Shown here piece after piece: positions 17,614 to 25,243 of a stretch of 37,237 bases of DNA. The notes below the pieces were generated by a model, which did no database searches, was not told the origin of the DNA, and worked only from the letters and a program-made list of their open reading frames with translations. The position numbers and the translations under genes were made by a program. Origin of the DNA: an uncultured Bacteroidales bacterium (lineage in GTDB: Bacteria > Bacteroidota > Bacteroidia > Bacteroidales > UBA932); assembly GCA_946616385.1 (NCBI GenBank), contig CAMOIZ010000001.1:1-37237 (forward strand). Direction: 5' to 3'. Within the stretch, counting starts at the first letter, position 1. The number at the start of each line of letters is the position of its first letter.

Positions 17614-18308
17614 ACCTTGAACAAAGCGCACAGGGCGTTCTCCAGGATATAGGCCAGGAGGACGCCCGTTATTATTGCCTGCCAGGGAAGGCCGGCGACC
17701 GCGACCACGATCACTACGATAGCAGCGATGCTGACAATGGCATAGCGCTTCATCTTCGTGACGGCATCGGCATGAATATCCTTGCCGAACTTGAGCGAGA
17801 ACATGGGAATCTCGCATACGAGAAGCCAGCAGAACAGGAGGACGAAGACGGGAATAATCCACACGCTCGCCAGGTGCAGGGTGCAGAATGATCCGCAGAT
17901 CAGGGCACAGGCAGGCGTGGGGAGCCCGATGAAGCTCTCGTGCTGACGTTCATCAAGATTGAACTTGGCGAGGCGCAGGGCGCTGAACACCGCAAGCAGC
18001 AGAGGCAACCAGGCCAGATTGTGCCAGAAACCCTCCACGGACTGGCCGTACCATTCGTACAGCATTACCGAGGGAAGGACTCCGAAACTGACAATGTCGG
18101 CAAGGGAATCCAGTTCCTTGCCGATTTCGGAATAAGCCCCGAGCAGGCGGGCCGCGAGTCCGTCACAGAAGTCGAAAACAACGGCTGCGAGCATGAAAAG
18201 AAAGGCGAGTTCCAGGTTTCTGCCGCCGAGCGTAAGTATTATGCCAATCACCCCGCAGAGAAGGTTCAGCGAGGTGATGGCGTTCGGAATATGTTTTCTT
18301 ACAGACAT
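17610..18308 (-). CDS. pssA: CDP-diacylglycerol-serine O-phosphatidyltransferase
   Basis: A 232-residue inner-membrane enzyme that makes phosphatidylserine from CDP-diacylglycerol and serine, the precursor of phosphatidylethanolamine. The CDP-alcohol phosphotransferase signature D-x2-D-G-x2-A-R-x8-G-x3-D-x3-D is present starting at DFCDGLAAR and ending at KELDSLAD. Six to eight hydrophobic helices are predicted. It is the last of nine closely packed minus-strand genes; its ATG directly follows the stop of the C1 peptidase gene without a gap. A separate decarboxylase gene is not in the window. Confidence 0.92.
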   Translation of the reverse strand: MSVRKHIPNAITSLNLLCGVIGIILTLGGRNLELAFLFMLAAVVFDFCDGLAARLLGAYSEIGKELDSLADIVSFGVLPSVMLYEWYGQSVEGFWHNLAWLPLLLAVFSALRLAKFNLDERQHESFIGLPTPACALICGSFCTLHLASVWIIPVFVLLFCWLLVCEIPMFSLKFGKDIHADAVTKMKRYAIVSIAAIVVIVVAVAGLPWQAIITGVLLAYILENALCALFKV

Positions 18309-19502
18309 TTACTTGACTCCAATCTTCTTCTTGAGATCCTTGGGAAGAGCATCCTTGTGAAGGAGGATATCCAGGGTCTGGCCCTTGACATAATTCTCGG
18401 TAACGTACCAGATTCCCTTGTACTTGCTGTTGGTGCCCCAGGAGTTCTTCACCATATAGTATTTGGTGCCGAACTGATCGTGGGCGATACCGAAGATCTG
18501 CATTCCGTGGTCGTCGGTAATGGTCTTGTTGTCGAAGCCCTTCTGACGGAATTCCTGGTCAGGAACGATTTCGGCGGGAGCCTCTATGGGAGCGGGCTTG
18601 CCTTCTTCCTTGCCTACCCAGTGCTCCTGGTCGGAGCCGCCCTGCTTGGCAACGGCATTGGGATCGATCAGAACGCCGATTCCGTTGCGGGTGAAGCCGG
18701 GTTCACTCACATCGGCGCCCCATGCAGCGGTATAACCGGCACGGATGGCATCGTCCAGAACCTTCATGAACTCGTCGATAGGCACATTGAAAGCCTCGTC
18801 CCAGCGCCAGTTGTCGCTCACCTCGATTGCAAATGAAGTATAGAAAGGATGATGGGTGAAGGATGTGAGCGTAACATAGTCTTCGGGGTTGAACTTGAGG
18901 GCATCGCGATATGATGCGGGAGTGTACTTCTTTCCCTTGTATTCGAATTCCTCGGGGGCTTCGCCCAGATAGGCATTGAGGATGGCGTTCACACCGCTCT
19001 TCCATGCGGGAGTAAGTTTGCGGTTGGGATTCTTGACGATAGCGCTCACGTAGCCCTTGAGGGCTGCGTCAAGTTCGCTCTGCTCCGGAAGTTCGGTGCC
19101 GTAATTCAAGCCGCTGTAAACTTCCTGCGGCACAATGCCGTAATCCTTGATAACATGAAGCACGTCATCCGCCTCGCTGCCGGCCGCGAAATTCAGGCAA
19201 CCGTCCAGGCGGACATACTTGTCGGCACGGTCGGAGTAGGACTTGCCGACCACGAACATCTCGGAGAAATCGGGGTAATCCGCCTCGCTGCTGATCTTGT
19301 TGATGCGGATCACTTCGGACTCCACGAATCCAATGGTGGAAAACGCCCAGCAGGTGCCGCTGCGATGCTGGTTCTTCACGGGAGTAATCGGATTCTCCAC
19401 ATCGGTAGTAAATTGATACTCAGGCCATTTGATGTTTGCCTTCTGCGCGTAGGCAGAACTGAAGAGAAGCAGCATGGCTGCAATGATGGTCAACTTCTTC
19501 AT
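18309..19502 (-). CDS. Exported C1 (papain-like) peptidase, bleomycin hydrolase/aminopeptidase C type
   Basis: A 397-residue cysteine peptidase with a Sec signal peptide (MKKLTIIAAMLLLFSSAYAQ). The nucleophile is Cys51 in SGTCWAFS, the oxyanion Gln is in VKNQHRSG, the catalytic His is in TDDHGMQIFGIA near residue 330, and the Asn is in VKNSWGT near residue 356. The large insertion between Cys and His matches the bleomycin hydrolase (C1B) branch rather than plain papain. Related enzymes in other phyla are cytosolic aminopeptidases; here the signal peptide puts it in the periplasm or outside. It lies 2 bp after the aminotransferase gene. Confidence 0.9.
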   Translation of the reverse strand: MKKLTIIAAMLLLFSSAYAQKANIKWPEYQFTTDVENPITPVKNQHRSGTCWAFSTIGFVESEVIRINKISSEADYPDFSEMFVVGKSYSDRADKYVRLDGCLNFAAGSEADDVLHVIKDYGIVPQEVYSGLNYGTELPEQSELDAALKGYVSAIVKNPNRKLTPAWKSGVNAILNAYLGEAPEEFEYKGKKYTPASYRDALKFNPEDYVTLTSFTHHPFYTSFAIEVSDNWRWDEAFNVPIDEFMKVLDDAIRAGYTAAWGADVSEPGFTRNGIGVLIDPNAVAKQGGSDQEHWVGKEEGKPAPIEAPAEIVPDQEFRQKGFDNKTITDDHGMQIFGIAHDQFGTKYYMVKNSWGTNSKYKGIWYVTENYVKGQTLDILLHKDALPKDLKKKIGVK

Positions 19503-19504
19503 AT

Positions 19505-20701
19505 TTATCTTTCGTTATAAGTTAATAATGCTTTTTCGAGGATGTTCAATGCACGTTCGAGTGCATGAACTTCCAGGACATAGGCCACTCGGACCTGGTT
19601 GCGCCCCATTCCGGGAGTGCCGTAGAAAGGTTCCGCAGGAGTAAGCATCACGGTTTCTCCGTCGAGGCGGAAATCCGTAAGAAGCCATTTGCAGAAAGCG
19701 GTAGCATCGTCTACCGGCAATTCCGCAACCGTGTAGAAGGCCCCGTCAGGCTTGGGGGAGAATACTCCAGGTATGCGGTTGAGCCTGTCTATGGTATAGT
19801 TCCTGCGGGCAATATATTCCTCGCGAGTCGCCCTGAAATAATCGGGAGGACAGTTGATGGCACCGATCGCGGCGACCTGACCGAGTACAGGAGGGCAAAG
19901 ACGCGCCTGGGCGAATTTGGTAATCAGTGCCATGAGGTCCTTGTTCCTGCTCACCAGGGCACCTATACGGGCTCCGCAAAGATTGTATCGCTTGGATGCT
20001 GAATCGATCAGTATCACATTGTCGTCCATGCCTTCCAGCTGCAAGGCCGAGAAGTAGGGTTCTTCAGTATAGCAGAACTCACGGTAGGCCTCGTCGGAAA
20101 TGAGGAAGAGGTCGTGAGCCCGGCAGATATCCGCAATCGAGAGTATATCCGATTTGCTGTAAAGAACGCCGGAGGGATTGGACGGATTGCAAATGAGGAT
20201 GGCTTTGGTGCGCGGAGTGATGTGCGCCTCGATTTCGGCGGCGGAGGGGAGAGCGAACCCTTTCCTGATATCGGTATGCACCGCAACCACCTTCACTCCG
20301 TTCATCTTCGCCAGCGTATTGTAATTGCAATAGTAGGGCTCCATTACCAGGACCTCGTCACCCGGATCCGTGGCGGCATGGAAAACGAAACTGAGAGCTT
20401 CGCTGCCGGCCGTTGTGATCAGCACGTCGTCTACACCGACGTTGATCCCGACGCTGGAATAATACTTGGTGCAGAGAGCCGTACGCAATTCAATCATTCC
20501 TGCAGAATTGGAATATGCGAGGTGGTCGAACTTGAACCCGGCAAGCGCTTCCAGAGCGGAATCAGGAGACTTGATGTCCGGAGCACCGATGTTCAGGTGA
20601 TAAACTTTAACGCCGTCAGCCTTCGCCTTGTCGGCGAATGGCGTGAGCATCCGAATCGCAGATGCCGGGATGGCGGGTGCAGATCTGGAAATTGCGGGCA
20701 T
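19505..20701 (-). CDS. Class I pyridoxal-phosphate aminotransferase (AspC-like)
   Basis: A 398-residue fold-type I aminotransferase. The PLP lysine is Lys237 in SASKRYNLCGARIG, with NPSNPSG at 172-178, the PLP-binding Asp203 in SDEAYREF, and a substrate-carboxylate Arg in the NQVRVAY segment. It belongs to the aspartate/aromatic/alanine group; exact substrate cannot be read from sequence. No signal peptide. It starts 3 bp after the STAS gene stop and is followed 2 bp later by the C1 peptidase, so it appears to be part of the long minus operon. Whether its role is linked to the regulatory genes upstream is unknown. Confidence 0.9.
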   Translation of the reverse strand: MPAISRSAPAIPASAIRMLTPFADKAKADGVKVYHLNIGAPDIKSPDSALEALAGFKFDHLAYSNSAGMIELRTALCTKYYSSVGINVGVDDVLITTAGSEALSFVFHAATDPGDEVLVMEPYYCNYNTLAKMNGVKVVAVHTDIRKGFALPSAAEIEAHITPRTKAILICNPSNPSGVLYSKSDILSIADICRAHDLFLISDEAYREFCYTEEPYFSALQLEGMDDNVILIDSASKRYNLCGARIGALVSRNKDLMALITKFAQARLCPPVLGQVAAIGAINCPPDYFRATREEYIARRNYTIDRLNRIPGVFSPKPDGAFYTVAELPVDDATAFCKWLLTDFRLDGETVMLTPAEPFYGTPGMGRNQVRVAYVLEVHALERALNILEKALLTYNER

Positions 20702-20704
20702 GGA

Positions 20705-21010
20705 TCAGTCTTCTATCTGGAACAGATTCAGGAAACCGGTCATCATGAACACATTGCGGATGTCGTTGCTGATGCCTTTCACTATTACCTTTCCGCCTTT
20801 GGCCGCGGCCGCTTTGCGGAGAGTAAGGAATATTCTGAGTCCGGAACTGGAAATGTAATCCATCTTGCTGCAATCCAGCACGATGGTTCCTCCGGCGTCA
20901 TCCTGCACGCCTTCCAGTGTTTTACTGACCTCAAGCGAAGCCGGAGTATCCAGCCTGCCAACAAGTTCCACGATCGTAATGCCGTCTTTTTTATTGATAT
21001 TCACTTCCAT
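20705..21010 (-). CDS. STAS-domain anti-sigma-factor-antagonist-like protein
   Basis: A 101-residue single STAS domain like SpoIIAA/RsbV. The core motif LDCSKMDYISSSGLRIFLTL carries the serine cluster (54-56) where these proteins are phosphorylated by an HATPase kinase and dephosphorylated by a SpoIIE/RsbU phosphatase. Both of those activities are encoded in the gene directly upstream, 3 bp away. The unphosphorylated form usually binds the kinase and frees its other partner. No sigma factor or other obvious output protein is adjacent, and SigB-type sigma factors are not typical of this phylum. The output partner is therefore unknown. Confidence 0.88.
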   Translation of the reverse strand: MEVNINKKDGITIVELVGRLDTPASLEVSKTLEGVQDDAGGTIVLDCSKMDYISSSGLRIFLTLRKAAAAKGGKVIVKGISNDIRNVFMMTGFLNLFQIED

Positions 21011-21013
21011 ATA

Positions 21014-23209
21014 TCAGATAGTTTTAGTCATGAAAAGAATGTTTTTGTCACCATCGCGCTTGTATTCTACGCTGTCCATGATTTTGCGTACGAGGAAGAT
21101 TCCCAGGCCGCCTATTTGCCTTTCTTCGACTCCAAGGGTGGTGTCGGCTTCAGGGGCCGCGGTAGGATCGAATGGCGTGCCGGAATCGCTGATGATGAAC
21201 TCCAGCTGATTGCTGCGAATTATTGCTTCGATGTCCACAAGGCCGTCGGTCTTGGGAGGGTAGGCATACATGATGACGTTGGTAACCGCCTCTTCCAGAG
21301 CGAGATTCAGATTCATTGCGCAACCCTGGTCGAGTCCGGCTTCGTCGGCTATGGTCTCCACGAATTCCGCCAACTGGGGAATCTGCTGGATGTCGTTGTG
21401 GAGGATCAGATGCCTTTCCTTCTGGTCGGGCAGCGACTCGGGCAGGAAATGGACGAAGAGCATGGTCATGTCGTCGCTTTGAGGAGCGTCACCCACGAAC
21501 TCGCGAACGGCTTCCTTAATGGCAACCATCTGATCGTCGGAACTGCGGCGCGTGGAAAGCACTTTGTCCATCCTCTTTTCGCCGAACAATTCGTGAGAGA
21601 GGTTTTCCGCCTCGGTAAGTCCGTCGGTATAAAGGAACATGGCATCGTCGTAATGCAAGTCGATCTCCTGTTCCTTGAAGTTGAAGCCCGGCATCACGCC
21701 GAGAGGCAGGTTGGCCTCGACCGGCAAAGGACGCTTGGCGTCGGTAAGCAGGATGGGCGCATTGTGCCCGGCGTTGCAGTATTTGAGATGTCCGGTGGCA
21801 AGATCGAGGATTCCTATGAAGAAGGTCACGAACATGTTGCTCTCGTTCACCTCCGACATGGAATCGTTCATGGTGGTGAGGATGCGCTGAGGAGATGACT
21901 CGTGCGCGGAAACCGTGCGGAATAGACTCCTGGTGACGGCCATCACCAATGAGGCGGGCACACCCTTGCCGCTCACGTCACCTATGCAGAAAATAAGTTT
22001 CTCGTCGCGGATATAGAAGTCGTAAAGGTCGCCGCCGACCTCCTTCGCGGGGACTATGGCTGCAGAAAGGTCGAGATCCTTCCTCTCCGGGAAAGGAGGG
22101 AAGATCTTGGGGATCATCGACATCTGTATTTCGCTGGCAATGTGGAGTTCGCTCTCGATGCGTTCCTTGCGGTCGTTGAGATCCATGAACTTCAACTGAT
22201 TGACCATCAGAGCCCTGAGTATGAGAATCAGCATCAGCAGACCGAGCAACTGGAGAAGTTTCACGATCAAGCCCATCCTGCGGATGTTGCCGTAGATCTC
22301 GGAATCAGGCACCATTATCGACATCGACCAGCCGGTTTTCTCGACAGGGGCGTAGAAGATGTGGGTGACATCTTTATTGTAACGGATGACTGCGCTGCCA
22401 CGTTCACCGGCGAGCATCGAACGGTTGACCCCGGAGAAGGCGGATGTGTCGTCCATGTCGGCGATCACCTCCTGTGCAGTCCTGCGCATGACCAGCGACT
22501 CCGCGGGGCAGACCATGATCTGGCCACTGCGGCTGATCATCATGCTGTAGGCGTTGGGATAAACCTGCACGTTGCCGACAAGATCGGTAAGCCAGTCGAG
22601 CGAGATGTCGGCGGTTAGAACTCCGGCGATGCGCCCGTATCTGTCACGCAGGGGATAGGAGTAGGTAGTCATCAGGATATCTCCGCCACCCACGTCGATG
22701 TATGGCTCTGACCAGTATCCGCACTGCTCTTCGAGAGGTTTTATGAACCACTCCTGAGCGGGATAATTGTATTCGTCGGTTGCAAGGCTGGAAACCCGTA
22801 TTCCGGTTTCGCCGGGGGCCTGAAAACAGTAAGGCGAGTAGAGGGGATGCTTCTTGTCGTATCCGGGCACCAGGGCGATGGTGGAACCGACGATCACGGG
22901 ATTGTTCTCGACGATGCGGCGCGAAACGGCATAGAGGCTGTCCGGCGTTTCTAGGGCCCACTGGGCGAGCCAGATGCTGTTCCGTACTGCGACCTCGGCC
23001 TGGTCGACGATGTTCACGATCTTGAGTTTGGTGGCTTCCAACTGGCTTTCGGCACGCCTCGTGGCCTCTTCCTTGATGCCCTTCTGCGAGAAATAGTACT
23101 GCACTATCCCCGTGGCCTCAAGGGTGATGGCGGCTACGATTACCAGAAGCAGACCGGCCCTTGCCGATTGCTTCAGGAAAACCTTGTTGACGGAATCTTT
23201 CAGTTTCAT
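21014..23209 (-). CDS. Membrane Cache sensor-SpoIIE phosphatase-HATPase kinase fusion protein
   Basis: A 731-residue partner-switch protein. Order: transmembrane helix (about 17-38); extracytoplasmic dCache-like sensor (about 40-305, with QEWFIKPLE and GVLTADISLDWL); second transmembrane helix (about 313-335); SpoIIE/PP2C phosphatase (about 375-590) with metal-binding Asp394 in GGDLYD, Asp411 in GDVSGKG, Asp529 in YTDGL and Asp580 in QSDDMT; C-terminal anti-sigma-type ATPase (about 600-728) with N-box LALEEAVTNVIMYAY, G1 ISDSGTPF and G2 GGLGIFLV. Phosphatase and opposing kinase are thus fused and controlled by one sensor. The STAS substrate is encoded 3 bp downstream. Its ATG overlaps the APH-fold gene stop (ATGA). 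Confidence 0.92.
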   Translation of the reverse strand: MKLKDSVNKVFLKQSARAGLLLVIVAAITLEATGIVQYYFSQKGIKEEATRRAESQLEATKLKIVNIVDQAEVAVRNSIWLAQWALETPDSLYAVSRRIVENNPVIVGSTIALVPGYDKKHPLYSPYCFQAPGETGIRVSSLATDEYNYPAQEWFIKPLEEQCGYWSEPYIDVGGGDILMTTYSYPLRDRYGRIAGVLTADISLDWLTDLVGNVQVYPNAYSMMISRSGQIMVCPAESLVMRRTAQEVIADMDDTSAFSGVNRSMLAGERGSAVIRYNKDVTHIFYAPVEKTGWSMSIMVPDSEIYGNIRRMGLIVKLLQLLGLLMLILILRALMVNQLKFMDLNDRKERIESELHIASEIQMSMIPKIFPPFPERKDLDLSAAIVPAKEVGGDLYDFYIRDEKLIFCIGDVSGKGVPASLVMAVTRSLFRTVSAHESSPQRILTTMNDSMSEVNESNMFVTFFIGILDLATGHLKYCNAGHNAPILLTDAKRPLPVEANLPLGVMPGFNFKEQEIDLHYDDAMFLYTDGLTEAENLSHELFGEKRMDKVLSTRRSSDDQMVAIKEAVREFVGDAPQSDDMTMLFVHFLPESLPDQKERHLILHNDIQQIPQLAEFVETIADEAGLDQGCAMNLNLALEEAVTNVIMYAYPPKTDGLVDIEAIIRSNQLEFIISDSGTPFDPTAAPEADTTLGVEERQIGGLGIFLVRKIMDSVEYKRDGDKNILFMTKTI

Positions 23210-24036
23210 AATATGGAGGCTAGGGCCGCCCTGAATTCAGGCATCGGCCGTTTTGTGTCCCGTTCTATGATAATGGTCTTGAGCCCGGCATAAGGGCGTA
23301 TCAGTTCTTCGGCCTCCGCTATGCTTGTGCCTTCTCCGAAATAAGCCGGCACAAAACTCTGCCAGAACCTGATGGAAAGGGACTTAGGCATGTGGAAAGT
23401 CTCCTTGATAAAGGCCTCGTCGCTCAGGCAGCAGCAAACGAACACCATCCCTAAGTCGAAAAGGTGATTTCCGTAGCAGAAATCGCCAAGGTCGATGAAA
23501 TAGCGCTTGTCGCCGGCAAATATCGCATTGCTGAACTGAAGGTCGCCATGGATGGCGGTGGATTCGTCGGGAGTATCGGATATGAACTTGCCTATCTTGT
23601 CTTTTTCGGCACTGCTGAAGAAAGGATTAGCGGCAAGCAGGCGATAGTAGCGATCCTTGACGTTCTCAAACTGGGTGGTATCTACCTTGGTTGCGTGCAG
23701 CCCGAGGCACATCCGGGCGAATTCGGATGCGAACCGGTCCAGTTTTTCCGGTTCGTCCGCAGTTGCCCTGGAATAGGACTTCTTTCCAAGTATACGGTGG
23801 AAACGGATGCCGTAGCGTCCGTCTTCTGTGACCACGTATTCTCCCGGTTCGGGCGTTGGAATGCCCAGGTCATAGACCTTGCGGGCAAGCAGCATCTCAT
23901 CCAGCGGCTGCTGAATCTTGCCGGGGAAGTACAGCTTGAGCATCACGGACGGGTCCGTCTTGTGATCGTAGCTTTCGCCGTTTGCGCCTCCTCCCGAGAG
24001 GACATAGTCGTCGAGGGAAATTTTCAGTGCTTCCAT
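23206..24036 (-). CDS. APH-fold small-molecule or protein kinase (TIGR02172-like)
   Basis: A 276-residue protein of the aminoglycoside phosphotransferase/choline kinase fold. The ATP-binding lysine is probably Lys34 (VMLKLYF), the catalytic loop is IHGDLQFSN with Asp165 and Asn170, and the metal-binding Asp182 is in FIDLGDFCYGNH. I recall a family (TIGR02172) with this HGDLQxxN-DxxDF pattern in Bacteroidota, spirochaetes and Fibrobacter; the substrate is not known. It need not give drug resistance. It overlaps the alarmone hydrolase gene by 13 bases and the SpoIIE gene by four, so stoichiometric translation with these is likely. Confidence 0.82.
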   Translation of the reverse strand: MEALKISLDDYVLSGGGANGESYDHKTDPSVMLKLYFPGKIQQPLDEMLLARKVYDLGIPTPEPGEYVVTEDGRYGIRFHRILGKKSYSRATADEPEKLDRFASEFARMCLGLHATKVDTTQFENVKDRYYRLLAANPFFSSAEKDKIGKFISDTPDESTAIHGDLQFSNAIFAGDKRYFIDLGDFCYGNHLFDLGMVFVCCCLSDEAFIKETFHMPKSLSIRFWQSFVPAYFGEGTSIAEAEELIRPYAGLKTIIIERDTKRPMPEFRAALASIL

Positions 24037-24602
24037 ACCTGATTGATCAACGATTCGAATTCTTTGAATGCAAAAGTGTCGCTGAGATCACGGAGTGAAT
24101 CAGCGAGTCCACGGTAATGCCACTCGTGGTCGGCGGGATCCTTAGCGTGGAAAATGTTCCAGAAGGCATCTCCCATCACTGCGTAGTCCCTTGCAATGGC
24201 TCGCATGTTGGAGAGTTTGTCGCCCAGAGCGACGATCTTGGCATCGTGAGAGGCGCCGGCAAGACGGTCGATGGCCGCCTGCTTGCGGCTGCGCCAGCTG
24301 TCTTCCTCGCTCACGCCCTCTTCGAAAACATCGCTCTCCGAAGCCACCAGCCCGGCAATTCTAGGCCCGAATTCGCTGCGTAGTTCTTCGACTGTCACAT
24401 CGGTATCTTCCACGACGTCGTGAAGCACGGCGGCGGCAAGCAGTTCCTGATCGGAGGTCATGGTGGCCACTATCCCTGCGGCCTCCATGGGATGAATGAT
24501 GTAAGGGAACCCCTTGCCCCTGCGCTCGGTACCGGCGTGGGCTTTAACCGCGAAGATCGCAGCGCGGTCGAACAGGGAAGTGTCGAGATGCTTATTTGCC
24601 AT
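24024..24602 (-). CDS. HD-domain small alarmone hydrolase (MESH1/SAH-like)
   Basis: A 192-residue single-domain HD phosphohydrolase of the RelA/SpoT hydrolase type, expected to remove the 3'-pyrophosphate from (p)ppGpp with Mn2+. The family residues are in place: Arg in GTERRGKGFPY, His37 in YIIHP, His61-Asp62 and Glu65-Asp66 in LHDVVEDT, and Asp128 in LGDKLSNMR. No synthetase, TGS or ACT domain is attached. Some SAH proteins act as antitoxins to toxic small alarmone synthetases, and a synthetase gene is two genes upstream. It overlaps its neighbours by 11 and 13 bases. Confidence 0.88.
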   Translation of the reverse strand: MANKHLDTSLFDRAAIFAVKAHAGTERRGKGFPYIIHPMEAAGIVATMTSDQELLAAAVLHDVVEDTDVTVEELRSEFGPRIAGLVASESDVFEEGVSEEDSWRSRKQAAIDRLAGASHDAKIVALGDKLSNMRAIARDYAVMGDAFWNIFHAKDPADHEWHYRGLADSLRDLSDTFAFKEFESLINQVWKH

Positions 24603-25233
24603 AATTGATATAGTTCAATATCAGTTCCACGGCTCCGTCCTCGGAGATATTGTCCATGTTGATTACGAGGTCGTAATTGCGGGAGTCGTAGCGGCTCTTG
24701 CCGGAATAGTGCGATACATAGTTCTCGCGCATCTTGTCGACCTTCGCGATCACTTCTTCAGCCTCTTTTTCACTGAGGTTCTGCTTCTCCATCACACGCT
24801 TGACACGGTTGACAGGCGATGCGGTGATGAACACGTCCACCTTGTTGGGGCAGTTCCTGAGCACGAAGAAACCGGAACGTCCGGCAATCACGCAAGAGCC
24901 TTCCTCGGCAAGTTGCATGAGGATTTCGGATTCTATGCGGAACACTCTGTCGCCAATGGTTTCGGACTGATAGATGTTCACCGTGGATCCAATCGCACCT
25001 GCCTGCGGCACAGGACTGACCTTCTCGAGAATGTCGGTGAGCCAGTTCTTCTTTTCGCCCTTGATCCTTTCTATGTTCTCGACCGAAAGGCCGAAAGTGT
25101 CGACCAGTTTGTCGATGAGCTGCTTGTCGCAATAGCGTACACCGAGTTTTTCGGCAAGCTTGCGTCCTACGGTACGTCCTCCGGATCCGACTTCGCGGCT
25201 GATGGTGATGACAAATTTTTCGTTGGTGTTCAT
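24592..25233 (-). CDS. Cytidylate kinase-like family protein
   Basis: A 213-residue P-loop protein of the cytidylate kinase 2 type (PF13189-like). The nucleotide loop reads ISREVGSGGRTVGRKLAE (11-28); this GSGGxxxGRK form lacks the classic GKS/GKT, which is normal for the family. Later segments VIAGRSGFFVL and IDVF-like VDVFITASPVNRVKR (lid/arginine region) also fit. It is distinct from the housekeeping CMP kinase by length and motif. Such proteins often occur in Bacteroidota and Firmicutes without known substrate. Here it lies between the alarmone synthetase (10 bp) and hydrolase (11-bp overlap), which hints at a nucleotide-related role. Confidence 0.85.
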   Translation of the reverse strand: MNTNEKFVITISREVGSGGRTVGRKLAEKLGVRYCDKQLIDKLVDTFGLSVENIERIKGEKKNWLTDILEKVSPVPQAGAIGSTVNIYQSETIGDRVFRIESEILMQLAEEGSCVIAGRSGFFVLRNCPNKVDVFITASPVNRVKRVMEKQNLSEKEAEEVIAKVDKMRENYVSHYSGKSRYDSRNYDLVINMDNISEDGAVELILNYINYGK

Positions 25234-25243
25234 ATTCTGTAAA

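Noticed and set aside
20114..21898. 594-codon open frame on the plus strand opposite the aminotransferase, STAS and SpoIIE genes
   Set aside because: It crosses three well-supported genes and matches no family; GC-rich third positions keep the opposite frame open.
23206..24036. Aminoglycoside resistance gene
   Set aside because: Only the kinase fold is shared; the sequence and operon setting fit an uncharacterised cellular kinase, not a resistance cassette.
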